Positions 17,989-26,437 of a stretch of DNA of 64,000 nt are shown one piece after another. Each line of letters begins with the position of its first letter. Within the stretch, counting starts at the first letter, position 1. Below the pieces are notes generated by a model. The model was not told where the DNA came from. It did no database searches and saw only the letters and a program-made list of their open reading frames with translations. The stretch comes from Planctomyces sp. (GTDB lineage Bacteria; Planctomycetota; Planctomycetia; Planctomycetales; Planctomycetaceae), in NCBI GenBank assembly GCA_016795105.1, contig JAEUIH010000012.1, positions 1 through 64,000 of the forward strand. Direction: 5' to 3'. The translations under genes were made by a program, and so were the position numbers.

Positions 17989-19590
17989 TCAATTCGTGCT
18001 GAACGAACAGGCTGGCAGGCCGTCTTTGTCCATCAGATTCGGCATTGAAAGTTTGCTCCAGCCAAACCGGGTATGGCGCGGCGCCGGGACATCGGGACAA
18101 CTGACCACGACGCTGTTGCCGTCAATTTCGGCAACGGCCTTATGGAATTTCCCATCTTCGCCCGCCACTTCAAAGTCCGACAGAGGTTTTCCGTCTCGTG
18201 ATGCGAGTCCTGATTCAGCGTTTGAGAATCGAACACGAATTTGATTTCCGTCCACCGAATGTTCGGCATAGAGCGGTCCGGAAGGATCGATGTCTTTGAA
18301 TCCATAATCGTTAGCAAGTGCCCAGAGCGCAAGTCGTCGAGCCACTTCCTTCTTGTGAGCCGGATGGATATCGGGGATCTCCGCGATATCTGTAATCACT
18401 GCCATACCGGTTTGAGGAAGCTTCATACACTCGCGCTGAGCGACCCAAAAGCGGGCCAGAACTTCCGGATCTTCGTTGCCATACTGAAACGGAGCGATCT
18501 GCACGAAATAGAAGGGAAGTTCAGGAAGCTGAAATGCTTTTCGCCACGACTGTAGCAGTGCGTGCTTGCGTTCTACATAGTGCATTCCTTCTCCATGATT
18601 CGATTCACCCTGGTACCAGATGGCTCCGCGAATCCCGAAAGGAACGAGCGGATGAATCATGGCGTTGTACAATGCAGTCGGGGTTCCGGCACCTGCCTGA
18701 AGAGTCTCGGGCTGGCCGGGATGAGGTGGTACAGGACTCTTCTTCTCCAGTGCCTCGCGAGCAGCCTTCGCCCACGCTTCGGCTGCGTCAATGTACTGCA
18801 GCTGAGCATCTCGGTATTGATCGGTTCCTGGCATCCTTGCTCTGATCGAAGCTGCTTCGGCCGCAAGTGCTGGTACAGCGTCATAACCTTCCAGCGTTGT
18901 CCATGGCTCGATCCGCGTCCCTCCCCAGGCACTCTGAATGATGCCAATCGGAACTTTCACTTCTTCTTTGAGACGAAGTCCAAAGTAGTAACCAACTGCT
19001 GAAAAGCTGGTGACAGACTCTGGCGTACAGCGTTCCCATTTCGCGTTCGTATCGGCCTGAGGTGTCATTGATGCGGTCAATGGTACTGCATAAAGGCGAA
19101 TATCAGGATGATTGGCGGCCGGTATGTCGGCTTTCGAATCTTCCTTCATCTGCATTTCCCACTCCATATTGGACTGCCCCGATGCCAACCAGATTTCCCC
19201 AACGACGACATCCTGAAGCTCAAGGCCGCGGCCAGGCTTTGCTGCAGAAACTTTCAATGTTCGTGATTCGCTGCTGGCTGTTAATGGCGCCAGTCGCACC
19301 AGCCACTTTCCTGTCGCATCCGCCGTGCCTTTTACGGACTGACCAGCAAATTCTACGGTGATGGCTTCTCCTGGGTCCGCTGTTCCCCACACTGCCACCG
19401 CCTGATTTCGCTGCAGGATCATGTGATCAGAAAAAACGTTCGCCACACGCAGCTCAGCGGCAATCACCACTTCCCCGGAGCCTATCCCAATGCTCAATGC
19501 TGCCAACACGCAGAGGCCTGTCAGAGCCTTCAGGCAAACTGCCTTCCAGTCGATCAACAGGGATCCTGCTCCAGATCTCTTTTCAATCAT
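17989..19590 (-). CDS. Sialate O-acetylesterase family SGNH esterase, exported (copy 1)
   Basis: Predicted carbohydrate O-acetyl esterase that removes acetyl groups from sialic acids or other polysaccharides. From ATG 19590, preceded by AAAGGTGG, it has 533 residues with an N-terminal hydrophobic segment (CLKALTGLCVLAALSIGIGS). Family landmarks are VFSDHMILQRNQAVAVWG, the nucleophile block GQSNMEWE near residue 140, the GIRGAIWYQGESN block, and the DIHP motif that carries the catalytic Asp and His. A frame extending to 19797 overlaps repeat DNA and lacks support. A paralogue lies at 26438-27958. Confidence 0.9.
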   Translation of the reverse strand: MIEKRSGAGSLLIDWKAVCLKALTGLCVLAALSIGIGSGEVVIAAELRVANVFSDHMILQRNQAVAVWGTADPGEAITVEFAGQSVKGTADATGKWLVRLAPLTASSESRTLKVSAAKPGRGLELQDVVVGEIWLASGQSNMEWEMQMKEDSKADIPAANHPDIRLYAVPLTASMTPQADTNAKWERCTPESVTSFSAVGYYFGLRLKEEVKVPIGIIQSAWGGTRIEPWTTLEGYDAVPALAAEAASIRARMPGTDQYRDAQLQYIDAAEAWAKAAREALEKKSPVPPHPGQPETLQAGAGTPTALYNAMIHPLVPFGIRGAIWYQGESNHGEGMHYVERKHALLQSWRKAFQLPELPFYFVQIAPFQYGNEDPEVLARFWVAQRECMKLPQTGMAVITDIAEIPDIHPAHKKEVARRLALWALANDYGFKDIDPSGPLYAEHSVDGNQIRVRFSNAESGLASRDGKPLSDFEVAGEDGKFHKAVAEIDGNSVVVSCPDVPAPRHTRFGWSKLSMPNLMDKDGLPACSFSTN

Positions 19591-19778
19591 CTGATCCACC
19601 TTTCGCGTATCGCTCAACGGATGGTTGTCTGAACGTTCGTCACTCTCCCCAGGCAGAACCGGGCGTTCAGAGCCTGAACACCCACCAGGGAGCTCAAGTC
19701 TCACCTGCGAGTGTACTCGTGTTCTAAACCGCAGCCGCCAGACTGGCAAACGATGATCAAGAAGTTTTGTCGTCCCCA

Positions 19779-19939
19779 CCAAATGTAGGATGGGCATTCC
19801 TGCCCGTCCAGCCCCCCCGCCGCGATCGTGACTGGCTCAAGGGCAGCAACAGCAGCAGCAGCCGCACCTGCAGCGGCTCGGGCAGGAATGCCCAAGCTAC
19901 ATTTGGTGACGGGCAGGAATGCCCATCCTACATTTTTGG
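19779..19939. repeat. Inverted copies of a GGGCAGGAATGCCC-type repeat
   Basis: One copy (CCAAATGTAGGATGGGCATT from 19779) faces two opposite copies at about 19880-19939 that end in ACATTTGG or ACATTTTTGG. Each contains the small hairpin GGGC-AGGAAT-GCCC. The same family forms the tandem array at 28091-28460. It lies in the 470-bp region between the divergent esterase and MFS genes, which otherwise shows no gene. Confidence 0.8.
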
Positions 19940-20060
19940 TTCGAAAGTGAGAAGATGGGGAATGGTCTTGCTTTTCGGGGTCAGATGATCTGGAATCCGT
20001 GCTGTGCTTTCCGAGTTCCGGTCATAACCGTGGGTCGTTCCTGGGTGAACTCGCTGCATT

Positions 20061-21347
20061 GTGCACCTGAGTATTCGATTGACGCCCACCTCCCCACACG
20101 CTTCCACTCCTGCCAAAACTGTTCCGCCTGCAACCGCAGAAGTGCCGGGTGAAGTGCAGTCAGAGAGTGGTTACGACCGAGTCTTCTGGTTGGGTTACCT
20201 GTCCAATGGTCTGACGACGATCGCCAACGGGATGATGGTTCGTTACTCCGACGTTGTGACTTCACTGGGAGGCGACGAACAGCAGCTTGGACTGATCGTT
20301 GGGTGTGGGATGGTTGGCAGTATTGCAATCCGGCTCTTTCAGGGAGACGCGGTCGATCGGTACGGCGCGGGTCGAATCTGGCGTTGGTCGCTGACCCTGT
20401 ATTCGATCAGTCTGCTGATGCATCTGTTGCTTACCACCGCGTACAGCCCTGCGATTTTCCTTGCTCGCATGATGATGCAGGCAAGTCTCGCCGGAGTCTT
20501 CGGTTCTTCAATTACGTTTGTTTCGCTTCGAGTTCGTCCGCAAAAAATGGCTGAGATCATTGGAACGCTGGGGACGTCCGGGTTCATGGGATTAATGCTC
20601 GGTCCATTGATCAGTGACTGGCTGGCTTCGTTAAATTCAGACCCCGCGCAGCTGGTTCATCGAATGCTGACCATTGCCGCCGCCTTTGCAGTGATCTCGG
20701 TGGCTGCAACCTGGTTTGCCACGCAAAACTCATTCGTGCCGCCACGTCACGACCGGCCATCTCTCTGGAACGTGGTTACGAGTTATCACCCGCTGATGAT
20801 TTCACTGACCGCCATCGCGATGGGGGCCGGTTTTGCCATTCCGATGACGTTCCTTCGTCCGTTCTCCGCGGAGAAGGGCCTTGACGGAGTTGGAACGTTT
20901 TTCGCCGTTTACGCGTTCACGGGGCTTGTTGCTCGACTCGCGTCACGATCCCTGTTTGAACGGTTTGGTAATCGCCCATGGATTATCGTGGGGATGATTC
21001 TGCTGACGATCAGCTATGCATGCTATCTGCCAATTACGCGAACTCTGCACCTGATTTATCCCGCAATGATCGCAGGCGTTGCACATGCACTCCTGTTTCC
21101 ATCCGTGATGTCGGCCGGCACGTCGGTGTTTCCTCGAAGGTATCTGGGGATTGCAACGTCTCTGATCCTCACGATGTTTGATGTCGGCACGTTTCTGTCC
21201 GCACCGCTCGTGGGAATCTTCCTCAGCACGGCGAAACCGATCACTCCCAACGCTTACGGCTGGATGTTTGCCGCCGTGGCAGTGACTTTCGCGGTGATTA
21301 CTGTGACGTTCTCATTGACTCCGCCCGGAAGACGGGCGGACCCGTAG
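20061..21347 (+). CDS. Major facilitator superfamily transporter
   Basis: A 428-residue polytopic membrane protein with about 12 hydrophobic segments after a hydrophilic N-terminal tail of some 40 residues. It has an MFS-like loop FQGDAVDRYGAGRIWR between helices 2 and 3 and a second-half repeat around SLFERFGNRPWI. The substrate cannot be predicted. The first in-frame Met is internal (GMMVRYSD), so a GTG or similar start is needed; GTG 20061 is the longest choice but lacks a clear Shine-Dalgarno, and later GTG codons near 20140-20155 are possible. Its stop codon lies inside the first unit of the 80-bp repeat array. Confidence 0.8.
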   Translation: MHLSIRLTPTSPHASTPAKTVPPATAEVPGEVQSESGYDRVFWLGYLSNGLTTIANGMMVRYSDVVTSLGGDEQQLGLIVGCGMVGSIAIRLFQGDAVDRYGAGRIWRWSLTLYSISLLMHLLLTTAYSPAIFLARMMMQASLAGVFGSSITFVSLRVRPQKMAEIIGTLGTSGFMGLMLGPLISDWLASLNSDPAQLVHRMLTIAAAFAVISVAATWFATQNSFVPPRHDRPSLWNVVTSYHPLMISLTAIAMGAGFAIPMTFLRPFSAEKGLDGVGTFFAVYAFTGLVARLASRSLFERFGNRPWIIVGMILLTISYACYLPITRTLHLIYPAMIAGVAHALLFPSVMSAGTSVFPRRYLGIATSLILTMFDVGTFLSAPLVGIFLSTAKPITPNAYGWMFAAVAVTFAVITVTFSLTPPGRRADP

Positions 21348-21665
21348 CAGGCAGACTCCGTCTGCCGTCCGCTCAACGTGCTGGCAGCGCGGCGCGGACG
21401 GCACTCGGAGAGTGCCTGCTACCGTTGCAGGCAGACTCCGTCTGCCGTCCGCCCAACGTGCTGGCAACGCGGCGCGGACGGCACTCGGAGAGTGCCTGCT
21501 ACCGTAGCAGGCAGACTCCGTCTGCCGTCCGCTCAACGTGCAGCCAGCGCAGCGCGGACGGCACTCGGAGAGTGCCTGCTACCGTAGCAGGCAGACTCCG
21601 TCTGCCGTCCGCCCAACGTGCAGCCAGCGCGGCGCGGACGGCACATGGAATGTGCCTGCTACGGT
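21345..21665. repeat. Four-unit tandem array of an 80-bp palindromic repeat between convergent genes
   Basis: Units begin at GCAGGCAGACTCC at 21347, 21427, 21507 and 21587, an exact 80-bp period. Each unit is a large imperfect inverted repeat: GCAGGCAGACTCCGTCTGCC pairs with GGCACTCGGAGAGTGCCTGC around a central CGTCCGC/GCGGACG match and a ~19-nt loop. The array fills the gap between the MFS transporter (+) and the sulfatase (-). The outer edge of the first unit provides the MFS TAG (21345-21347), and the outer edge of the last unit provides the sulfatase TAG. It probably works as a bidirectional terminator or mRNA 3'-end stabiliser. Confidence 0.9.
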
Positions 21666-23035
21666 TGTCGCGTTTTGCGGATGGCGTCCAGACTTGAGCG
21701 GAGTTGAGCAACTTCGCTGGGGTGCTGATCGGCGAGGTTCGTAGTTTCATCGGGGTCGGCAATGATATCGAAAAGTTGGGGAGGGGCCTGATGCACTTTC
21801 TTGACTTCTCCGTAACGTCCCGCTTCTCCGTCATAGGACAGAATCAGCTTCCACCGACCCTGAATGCACCAGCGGAACCAAAGTGCCTTGTCGGGGTCAG
21901 AGAGATCCGGCACATCATGTCCATAACTCTCTCCGTAAAGGAACTCACGTTCGATCGGCTTCTGATCTCTAATGGATTCGAACAGATTCTGACCCGGCAA
22001 ATCTGCTGGCGCCTCCGCGCTGGCAGCGGCCAGAATGGTCGGCATCAGGTCAATTGTACTGATGGGTTCGGAGCGATCCGATGGCGGAATCACACCAGGC
22101 CAACTGAACATGATCGGAGTACGAACGCCGCCATCGTAGGGCGACTGCTTGGATCGCGGAGCAAACCCGTTCTTCCATGTTTCCGGTAATCCGGATTCGG
22201 GTGTCGCCTGAACCCACCCGTTGTCACAGCAATAGACAATGAGAGTATTCTCTGTGAGTCCCTCCGCATCGAGATAGTTGATGAGTTCTCCACAGGTTTC
22301 ATCGAACCATTCCACCATCGCGAAGTACTTCGCAAGCTCAACAGGTCGCCCTGCCATTTGATACTTCATCAACAGTTGTTCCGGCGGATTGTGAGGTGCA
22401 TGCGGCAGGAATGGCGCATACCACACAAAGAACGGCTTCTCAGCAGTCTTTGCCTCGCTGATAAAGTCCAGAACCGGCTTCATGCCCTTTCGACCGATCG
22501 TCAAACCATCATCTCCATGACGACCATCTTTTTCCGGAAACCCTCGAGTCATCCCATGAGTGAAGCCGCCGTTACGAAAACTGCCTTCCCACCATTTGCC
22601 ACTCTGATGACTGAGATACCCTTTACCCTGAAGGACACTAGGAATTGTTGGGGAATTGCTGATTCGGTCGATCATCGCCTGTTTCAGCGCGTTGTATTGT
22701 TCGGCAGTCAATGTCTTTGAAGGCGATGGATCGTTTCCGGTGATTCCATGTTGATGAGGATACCGCCCGGTAATCATGGTCATTAGTGACGGCCGACAGA
22801 GTGCCATCGGGACGTATCCTCGACGGAACACCGCGCTTCGAGATGCGAGTCGGTCCAGATGAGGCGTCCGGATCGACGGATGCCCCATGAAACCATAGTC
22901 GCTCCACCGATGATCATCCGAAATGATCATCACGACATTTGGCGGCCTGTCGGCAGACTGAACCGGAAGGCGGGGCATCCATACGAACGCCAATGCCTGA
23001 ATCGTGATGAACACTCGAATTGAGAGAAACTTCAT
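21659..23035 (-). CDS. Sulfatase (type I formylglycine-dependent family), exported
   Basis: Predicted periplasmic sulfatase acting on sulfated polysaccharides, 458 residues from ATG 23035. That start has GGAG ten bases upstream; ATG 23044 sits too close to it. A signal peptide precedes RPPNVVMIISDDHRWSDYG, whose paired Asp residues bind calcium. The active-site motif is CRPSLMTMITGRYPHQHG: Cys is the formylglycine precursor, but the canonical CxPSR arginine is Leu. This is a variant I associate with some planctomycete subfamilies. TPHLDRLA and the FVWYAPFLPHAPHNPP block are also typical. It is last in a minus-strand operon, 31 bases after the ActP-like gene. Confidence 0.9.
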   Translation of the reverse strand: MKFLSIRVFITIQALAFVWMPRLPVQSADRPPNVVMIISDDHRWSDYGFMGHPSIRTPHLDRLASRSAVFRRGYVPMALCRPSLMTMITGRYPHQHGITGNDPSPSKTLTAEQYNALKQAMIDRISNSPTIPSVLQGKGYLSHQSGKWWEGSFRNGGFTHGMTRGFPEKDGRHGDDGLTIGRKGMKPVLDFISEAKTAEKPFFVWYAPFLPHAPHNPPEQLLMKYQMAGRPVELAKYFAMVEWFDETCGELINYLDAEGLTENTLIVYCCDNGWVQATPESGLPETWKNGFAPRSKQSPYDGGVRTPIMFSWPGVIPPSDRSEPISTIDLMPTILAAASAEAPADLPGQNLFESIRDQKPIEREFLYGESYGHDVPDLSDPDKALWFRWCIQGRWKLILSYDGEAGRYGEVKKVHQAPPQLFDIIADPDETTNLADQHPSEVAQLRSSLDAIRKTRQP

Positions 23036-23066
23036 ATCAGCCATTCTCCGCAAACCTGAATGGACA

Positions 23067-25028
23067 TCACGTTCGATCGGTCGCCTTTCGTGATGTCAGC
23101 AGGGACACCACAATCAGCGTCAGAAAACCCAGTGGGATCGTGATCACACCAGGCTGACTGAACGGCAGCATTGAATCGCCTGCTTTCAGGCCATACACCT
23201 TGCTGTATGTTTCGCCGCTCATCAACACCCATGTGAGTGACGACACCATTCCCACGATGATTGCTGAGATGACGCCTTCCCGAGTCACTCGTTTCCAGAA
23301 CAAAATCAGAATCAGGGACGGCAGGTTAGCGGAGGCCGCGACACTGAAGGCCCAGCCCACAAGAAAGCTGACGTTCATATTGCGAAACAGAATACCGAGA
23401 GCGATGGCAATGGCGCCAATCACAACCGAACTGATCTTCGCAATGCGGACCTTTTCCACATCATTCATCTGAATGCCCAGCCCACTGCTCAGCAGGTCAT
23501 GCGTCACGGCACCGGCTGAAGCAAGAATTAAACCGCTGACGGTTCCGAGTACCGTCGTGAATGCAATGGCTGAAATGGCTGCAAACAGCCAGGTGTTCAT
23601 ACTCTTTGCCAATAGAGGTGCCGCCATGTTGTTGTCGGTGACATCCAGCGTTCCGCTGGTCATTGCTCCGAGTCCCATATACAGCGTCAACACATAAAAG
23701 AACCCGATGCTCGCGATTCCGACGATTGTACTGCGACGGGCACTGGCTTCATCCTTGACTGTATAATAACGAATCAGGATATGGGGCAGAGAAGCGGTCC
23801 CGCAGAAGAGTGCCAACATCAGCGAAACAAATTCAACTCGATCTGCCATGCGGTCGCTGCGAATTCCCTGGAAGATCGGATGCTCGCCAGGTCGCAGAAT
23901 TTCACGTCCCGGCGTGGGCTTCTGGAAGTACAGAGTCGTTGCACTACCGTCTGTTTCCGGAATCTTGATTTCTCTCCAGAGCACAACAGTACTGTTCTGC
24001 AGAGTACTGAAGAAAGATGTCAGACTCAGTGGGCCAGTCTCCGTCTGGTTGTCCGGAAGCTGACTCACAAATCCGACCGGATGCAGCTCGGGCTCGCCTT
24101 TTTTCGTTCCTCGAGCCTTTCCATTCACAACCACCGAACCATTCTTCGGCCGATTCATCATTTGTCCTTCCCGAAGGATGACGTCTGTCTGACCTTCGGT
24201 CCGGATCACGTGCCACGGTGCCTGAGTATCGGATTCAAGATGTCGCAGGAGGACAAATTCCTTCTTTGCTGCTTCAAGCGGCTGTTTCCAGGTCTCCGGC
24301 AGTGCTTCTCGCTGATAACCCTGAACCAGCACAGCGTCCGGCTGATCGAGCAGTTCGGATGCGATTCGATGTTCGGAAAACTCATGACCATCTTTGCCGC
24401 CCTTCTGAACAGAGAATCCGCGTTCAAGGATCATCCAGGTGAGCAGGGCACTGAAGATGACCAGCAGGGACCCTTTCAAAAACTGAACCCAGGTCGTGGA
24501 GACCATCCCTGCGGTGACCACAATCATGATGACCACGGCACCAACCAGAACCACACCCACCCAGTGTTCCAGCCCAAGCAGCGGCTGTACGAGTACGCCA
24601 GCGCCAACCATCTGCGGGATCAGATAGAAAACACTAACCGCGAGCGTACTGATTCCGGCGGCGATCTTGATTCCACGAGACTGAAATTTCGCATCCAGCG
24701 CATCTGCAAAGGTGAATCTGCCAAGCCTCTTCATGGGTTCGGCAACGACGAATAATGCCACGATCCAGCCGGCAAGATAACCAATTGAATACAGAAAACC
24801 GTCGTATCCATAGAATGCTATCATTCCACAGATCCCGAGAAATGATGCGGCCGAAAGATAGTCGCCGGCGAATGCGATGCCATTTACAAACCATGGTATC
24901 TGTCCATGAGCTGCAAAGTATCCTTCGGAGGACTTCGCCTTTCGCCCCAGCCAGAAACTCAGACCAAGAGTAAACCCAACGAATGCACAGAAGATAATCA
25001 GAGCTTCCCAGGATCGTTCGTAGATCAT
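23067..25028 (-). CDS. ActP-like sodium:solute symporter with a large hydrophilic insertion
   Basis: Sodium-coupled monocarboxylate (acetate-type) symporter of the SSS family, 653 residues with about 13 predicted helices. FAGDYLSAASFLGI near residues 53-66 is the ActP-type signature. E. coli ActP has 549 residues; the extra length is a hydrophilic stretch from about 203 to 399 between hydrophobic segments, with no recognised domain. Its ATG overlaps the stop of the DUF485 gene by 4 bases. DUF485-ActP pairs are the standard arrangement (yjcH-actP in E. coli), which supports the assignment. The sulfatase gene follows after 31 bases. Confidence 0.88.
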   Translation of the reverse strand: MIYERSWEALIIFCAFVGFTLGLSFWLGRKAKSSEGYFAAHGQIPWFVNGIAFAGDYLSAASFLGICGMIAFYGYDGFLYSIGYLAGWIVALFVVAEPMKRLGRFTFADALDAKFQSRGIKIAAGISTLAVSVFYLIPQMVGAGVLVQPLLGLEHWVGVVLVGAVVIMIVVTAGMVSTTWVQFLKGSLLVIFSALLTWMILERGFSVQKGGKDGHEFSEHRIASELLDQPDAVLVQGYQREALPETWKQPLEAAKKEFVLLRHLESDTQAPWHVIRTEGQTDVILREGQMMNRPKNGSVVVNGKARGTKKGEPELHPVGFVSQLPDNQTETGPLSLTSFFSTLQNSTVVLWREIKIPETDGSATTLYFQKPTPGREILRPGEHPIFQGIRSDRMADRVEFVSLMLALFCGTASLPHILIRYYTVKDEASARRSTIVGIASIGFFYVLTLYMGLGAMTSGTLDVTDNNMAAPLLAKSMNTWLFAAISAIAFTTVLGTVSGLILASAGAVTHDLLSSGLGIQMNDVEKVRIAKISSVVIGAIAIALGILFRNMNVSFLVGWAFSVAASANLPSLILILFWKRVTREGVISAIIVGMVSSLTWVLMSGETYSKVYGLKAGDSMLPFSQPGVITIPLGFLTLIVVSLLTSRKATDRT

Positions 25029-25285
25029 TGGTTCGACTCCTTCTTCGGAGTGTCAGTCGTGCGACCGGCTGTGTCTGTGTTGTGACACAGGACTCCGTAG
25101 ATCAGTGACAGAACAAGCGCACCAATGATCAGACCGAATCCGTAAAGGATCGCAAGATTCAGTCCCGCAACAGGAGTTGACTCCATCTTCTCGGGAGCGA
25201 ATGCGTTCAATCCCACAAACCCCGAGTATAGAACAAGATAGACTGTAAACAGCTGAAGACCCAGCCGGGCATTACGGCTTTGCAT
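25025..25285 (-). CDS. DUF485 (YjcH-like) small membrane protein
   Basis: An 86-residue membrane protein with two hydrophobic segments (LQLFTVYLVLYSGFVGLNAF and LNLAILYGFGLIIGALVLSL), the DUF485 layout. Members accompany ActP-type symporters and probably assist their assembly or function. ATG 25285 follows AAAGG by five bases; a GTG at 25291 is less likely. The start overlaps the 3' end of the upstream hydrolase gene by 14 bases, and its stop overlaps the symporter start by 4, so three genes are translationally linked. Confidence 0.85.
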   Translation of the reverse strand: MQSRNARLGLQLFTVYLVLYSGFVGLNAFAPEKMESTPVAGLNLAILYGFGLIIGALVLSLIYGVLCHNTDTAGRTTDTPKKESNQ

Positions 25286-26294
25286 AAACACCTTTCACCG
25301 GACGCTGAAATTGTTGAAGCCATCGAACGGCTGAATCCGGCAGGCTTTCGTGCCCACCCTGAAAGATTGTAACGGTCGAAGGCCCGGCGTGTCGCCGCAG
25401 TAGTATGTCCCGGTCCCCAAGTTTTGCAGACTCGACGTCTGACGGCCCGGGTTTCAACAGTCGTTTTTCGACCCAAAGCTGTTGCATCTCTTCTTCTGTG
25501 ACTTGCGGCTGCTGATGAGCAAGAGCGATCTGGTTAAAGGCTTCCAGAGAATGACGGACCGGGACAGAGCCAGAGTGCCCGTCTTCGACACCCGCATAGA
25601 TGTGAATCGGGAGATCTCCGGATTTCCTGATGTGGAAGATGGGCGACCGATCTCGATATTCGGCATCAATCATTTCCGAAGTGCCGGGCGGACCACCCAG
25701 CGATGCTACAATCATCTCCGCGTAGCGGTCCGGTTGTCCGTCTTTCACATGAAATCGATGCCACTCGGACAGGTCGCTGATCCCAACCCAGGCCGATACG
25801 GCCGTAAAGTGTTCAGGATGGTGGCCAGCCATCAACATGGCCATATGCCCGCCACCAGAAACTCCCGCGAGATAGACTCGGTTGGCGTCAACATTAAACT
25901 CTTTCGATGCCCATGCGATGGCGTCCAGAATATCCCGCCTCGCAAAGCGCGACCCACAGGCCTTCGGTGAATTGTTGATGCCTCGAAAGTTCGGATGCAG
26001 AAAGATCCAGCCTTGTTCCACAGCAAGTCGCAGCCATCTGCTGTTATCCTGAGTGTAGTCCCCGCTCCATGAATGCAGGAACACGAACAGTGGAGTTGCC
26101 TGGGTTGCAGCAGTCTCCGGAGCCCAGTAACGAACAGGCTGTTGCTCGCCGTCCAGTGAACTCTGCGTCGCCGTCTCCTGGAGCTCCGGGATGCCCGGCT
26201 GCGGCTCGACTGATTGAGCCGCTGCTGAACCAGCAGAACATAATAACAGGATCAGCAGTGCGGTAACCCGCCGTGACACACATCTACTGTTCAT
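25272..26294 (-). CDS. Alpha/beta hydrolase, esterase/depolymerase-like, exported
   Basis: A 340-residue secreted serine hydrolase resembling polyhydroxybutyrate depolymerase-type and prolyl-oligopeptidase-type esterases. The start MNSRCVSRRVTALLILLLCS at 26294 gives a clean signal peptide; the frame is open further upstream without support. The oxyanion region is FVFLHSWSGDY, the nucleophile lies in GVSGGGH, and the catalytic His is probably that of FQGGHES near the end, with Asp in the AGVEDGHSG segment. It is first in a minus-strand operon with DUF485, ActP and sulfatase genes, suggesting that ester or sulfate removal from a polymer is coupled to uptake of a released organic acid. Confidence 0.8.
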   Translation of the reverse strand: MNSRCVSRRVTALLILLLCSAGSAAAQSVEPQPGIPELQETATQSSLDGEQQPVRYWAPETAATQATPLFVFLHSWSGDYTQDNSRWLRLAVEQGWIFLHPNFRGINNSPKACGSRFARRDILDAIAWASKEFNVDANRVYLAGVSGGGHMAMLMAGHHPEHFTAVSAWVGISDLSEWHRFHVKDGQPDRYAEMIVASLGGPPGTSEMIDAEYRDRSPIFHIRKSGDLPIHIYAGVEDGHSGSVPVRHSLEAFNQIALAHQQPQVTEEEMQQLWVEKRLLKPGPSDVESAKLGDRDILLRRHAGPSTVTIFQGGHESLPDSAVRWLQQFQRPVKGVYAKP

Positions 26295-26380
26295 TGGAAG
26301 AGGTCTCCATTGGTGCCACAACTCCATAAGGAATCGATCATGGTGCTGGCATCCTGCGTGGAAAGTGCAAGAGCAGGATA

Positions 26381-26411
26381 AGTCGCAGATGATCATTCAC
26401 CATCTGCGACT
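26381..26411 (-). terminator. Stem-loop after the second sialate O-acetylesterase
   Basis: Perfect 11-bp stem AGTCGCAGATG / CATCTGCGACT with a 9-nt loop, 27 bases beyond the esterase stop codon on the minus strand. The following minus-strand tail is TTATCCTGCTCTTG, only moderately T-rich. It also lies upstream of the hydrolase operon, so it probably separates the two transcripts. Confidence 0.6.
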
Positions 26412-26437
26412 GAAGACATTGTCACTAAGATGATCGT

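Noticed and set aside
21345-21665. CRISPR array
   Set aside because: Units are contiguous 80-bp tandem copies with no unique spacers. The same argument removes the 58-bp array at 28171-28460. No cas genes are present.
21378-21697. Frames of 68-90 codons in the 80-bp array
   Set aside because: The translation repeats with the DNA unit (RRGRHSESACYR); coding would require a protein made only of the intergenic repeat.
23781-24755. 324-codon + strand frame inside the ActP-like gene
   Set aside because: It is antisense to a clearly conserved symporter, has no family resemblance, and has low-complexity, His/Gln/Asn-rich translation typical of shadow frames.
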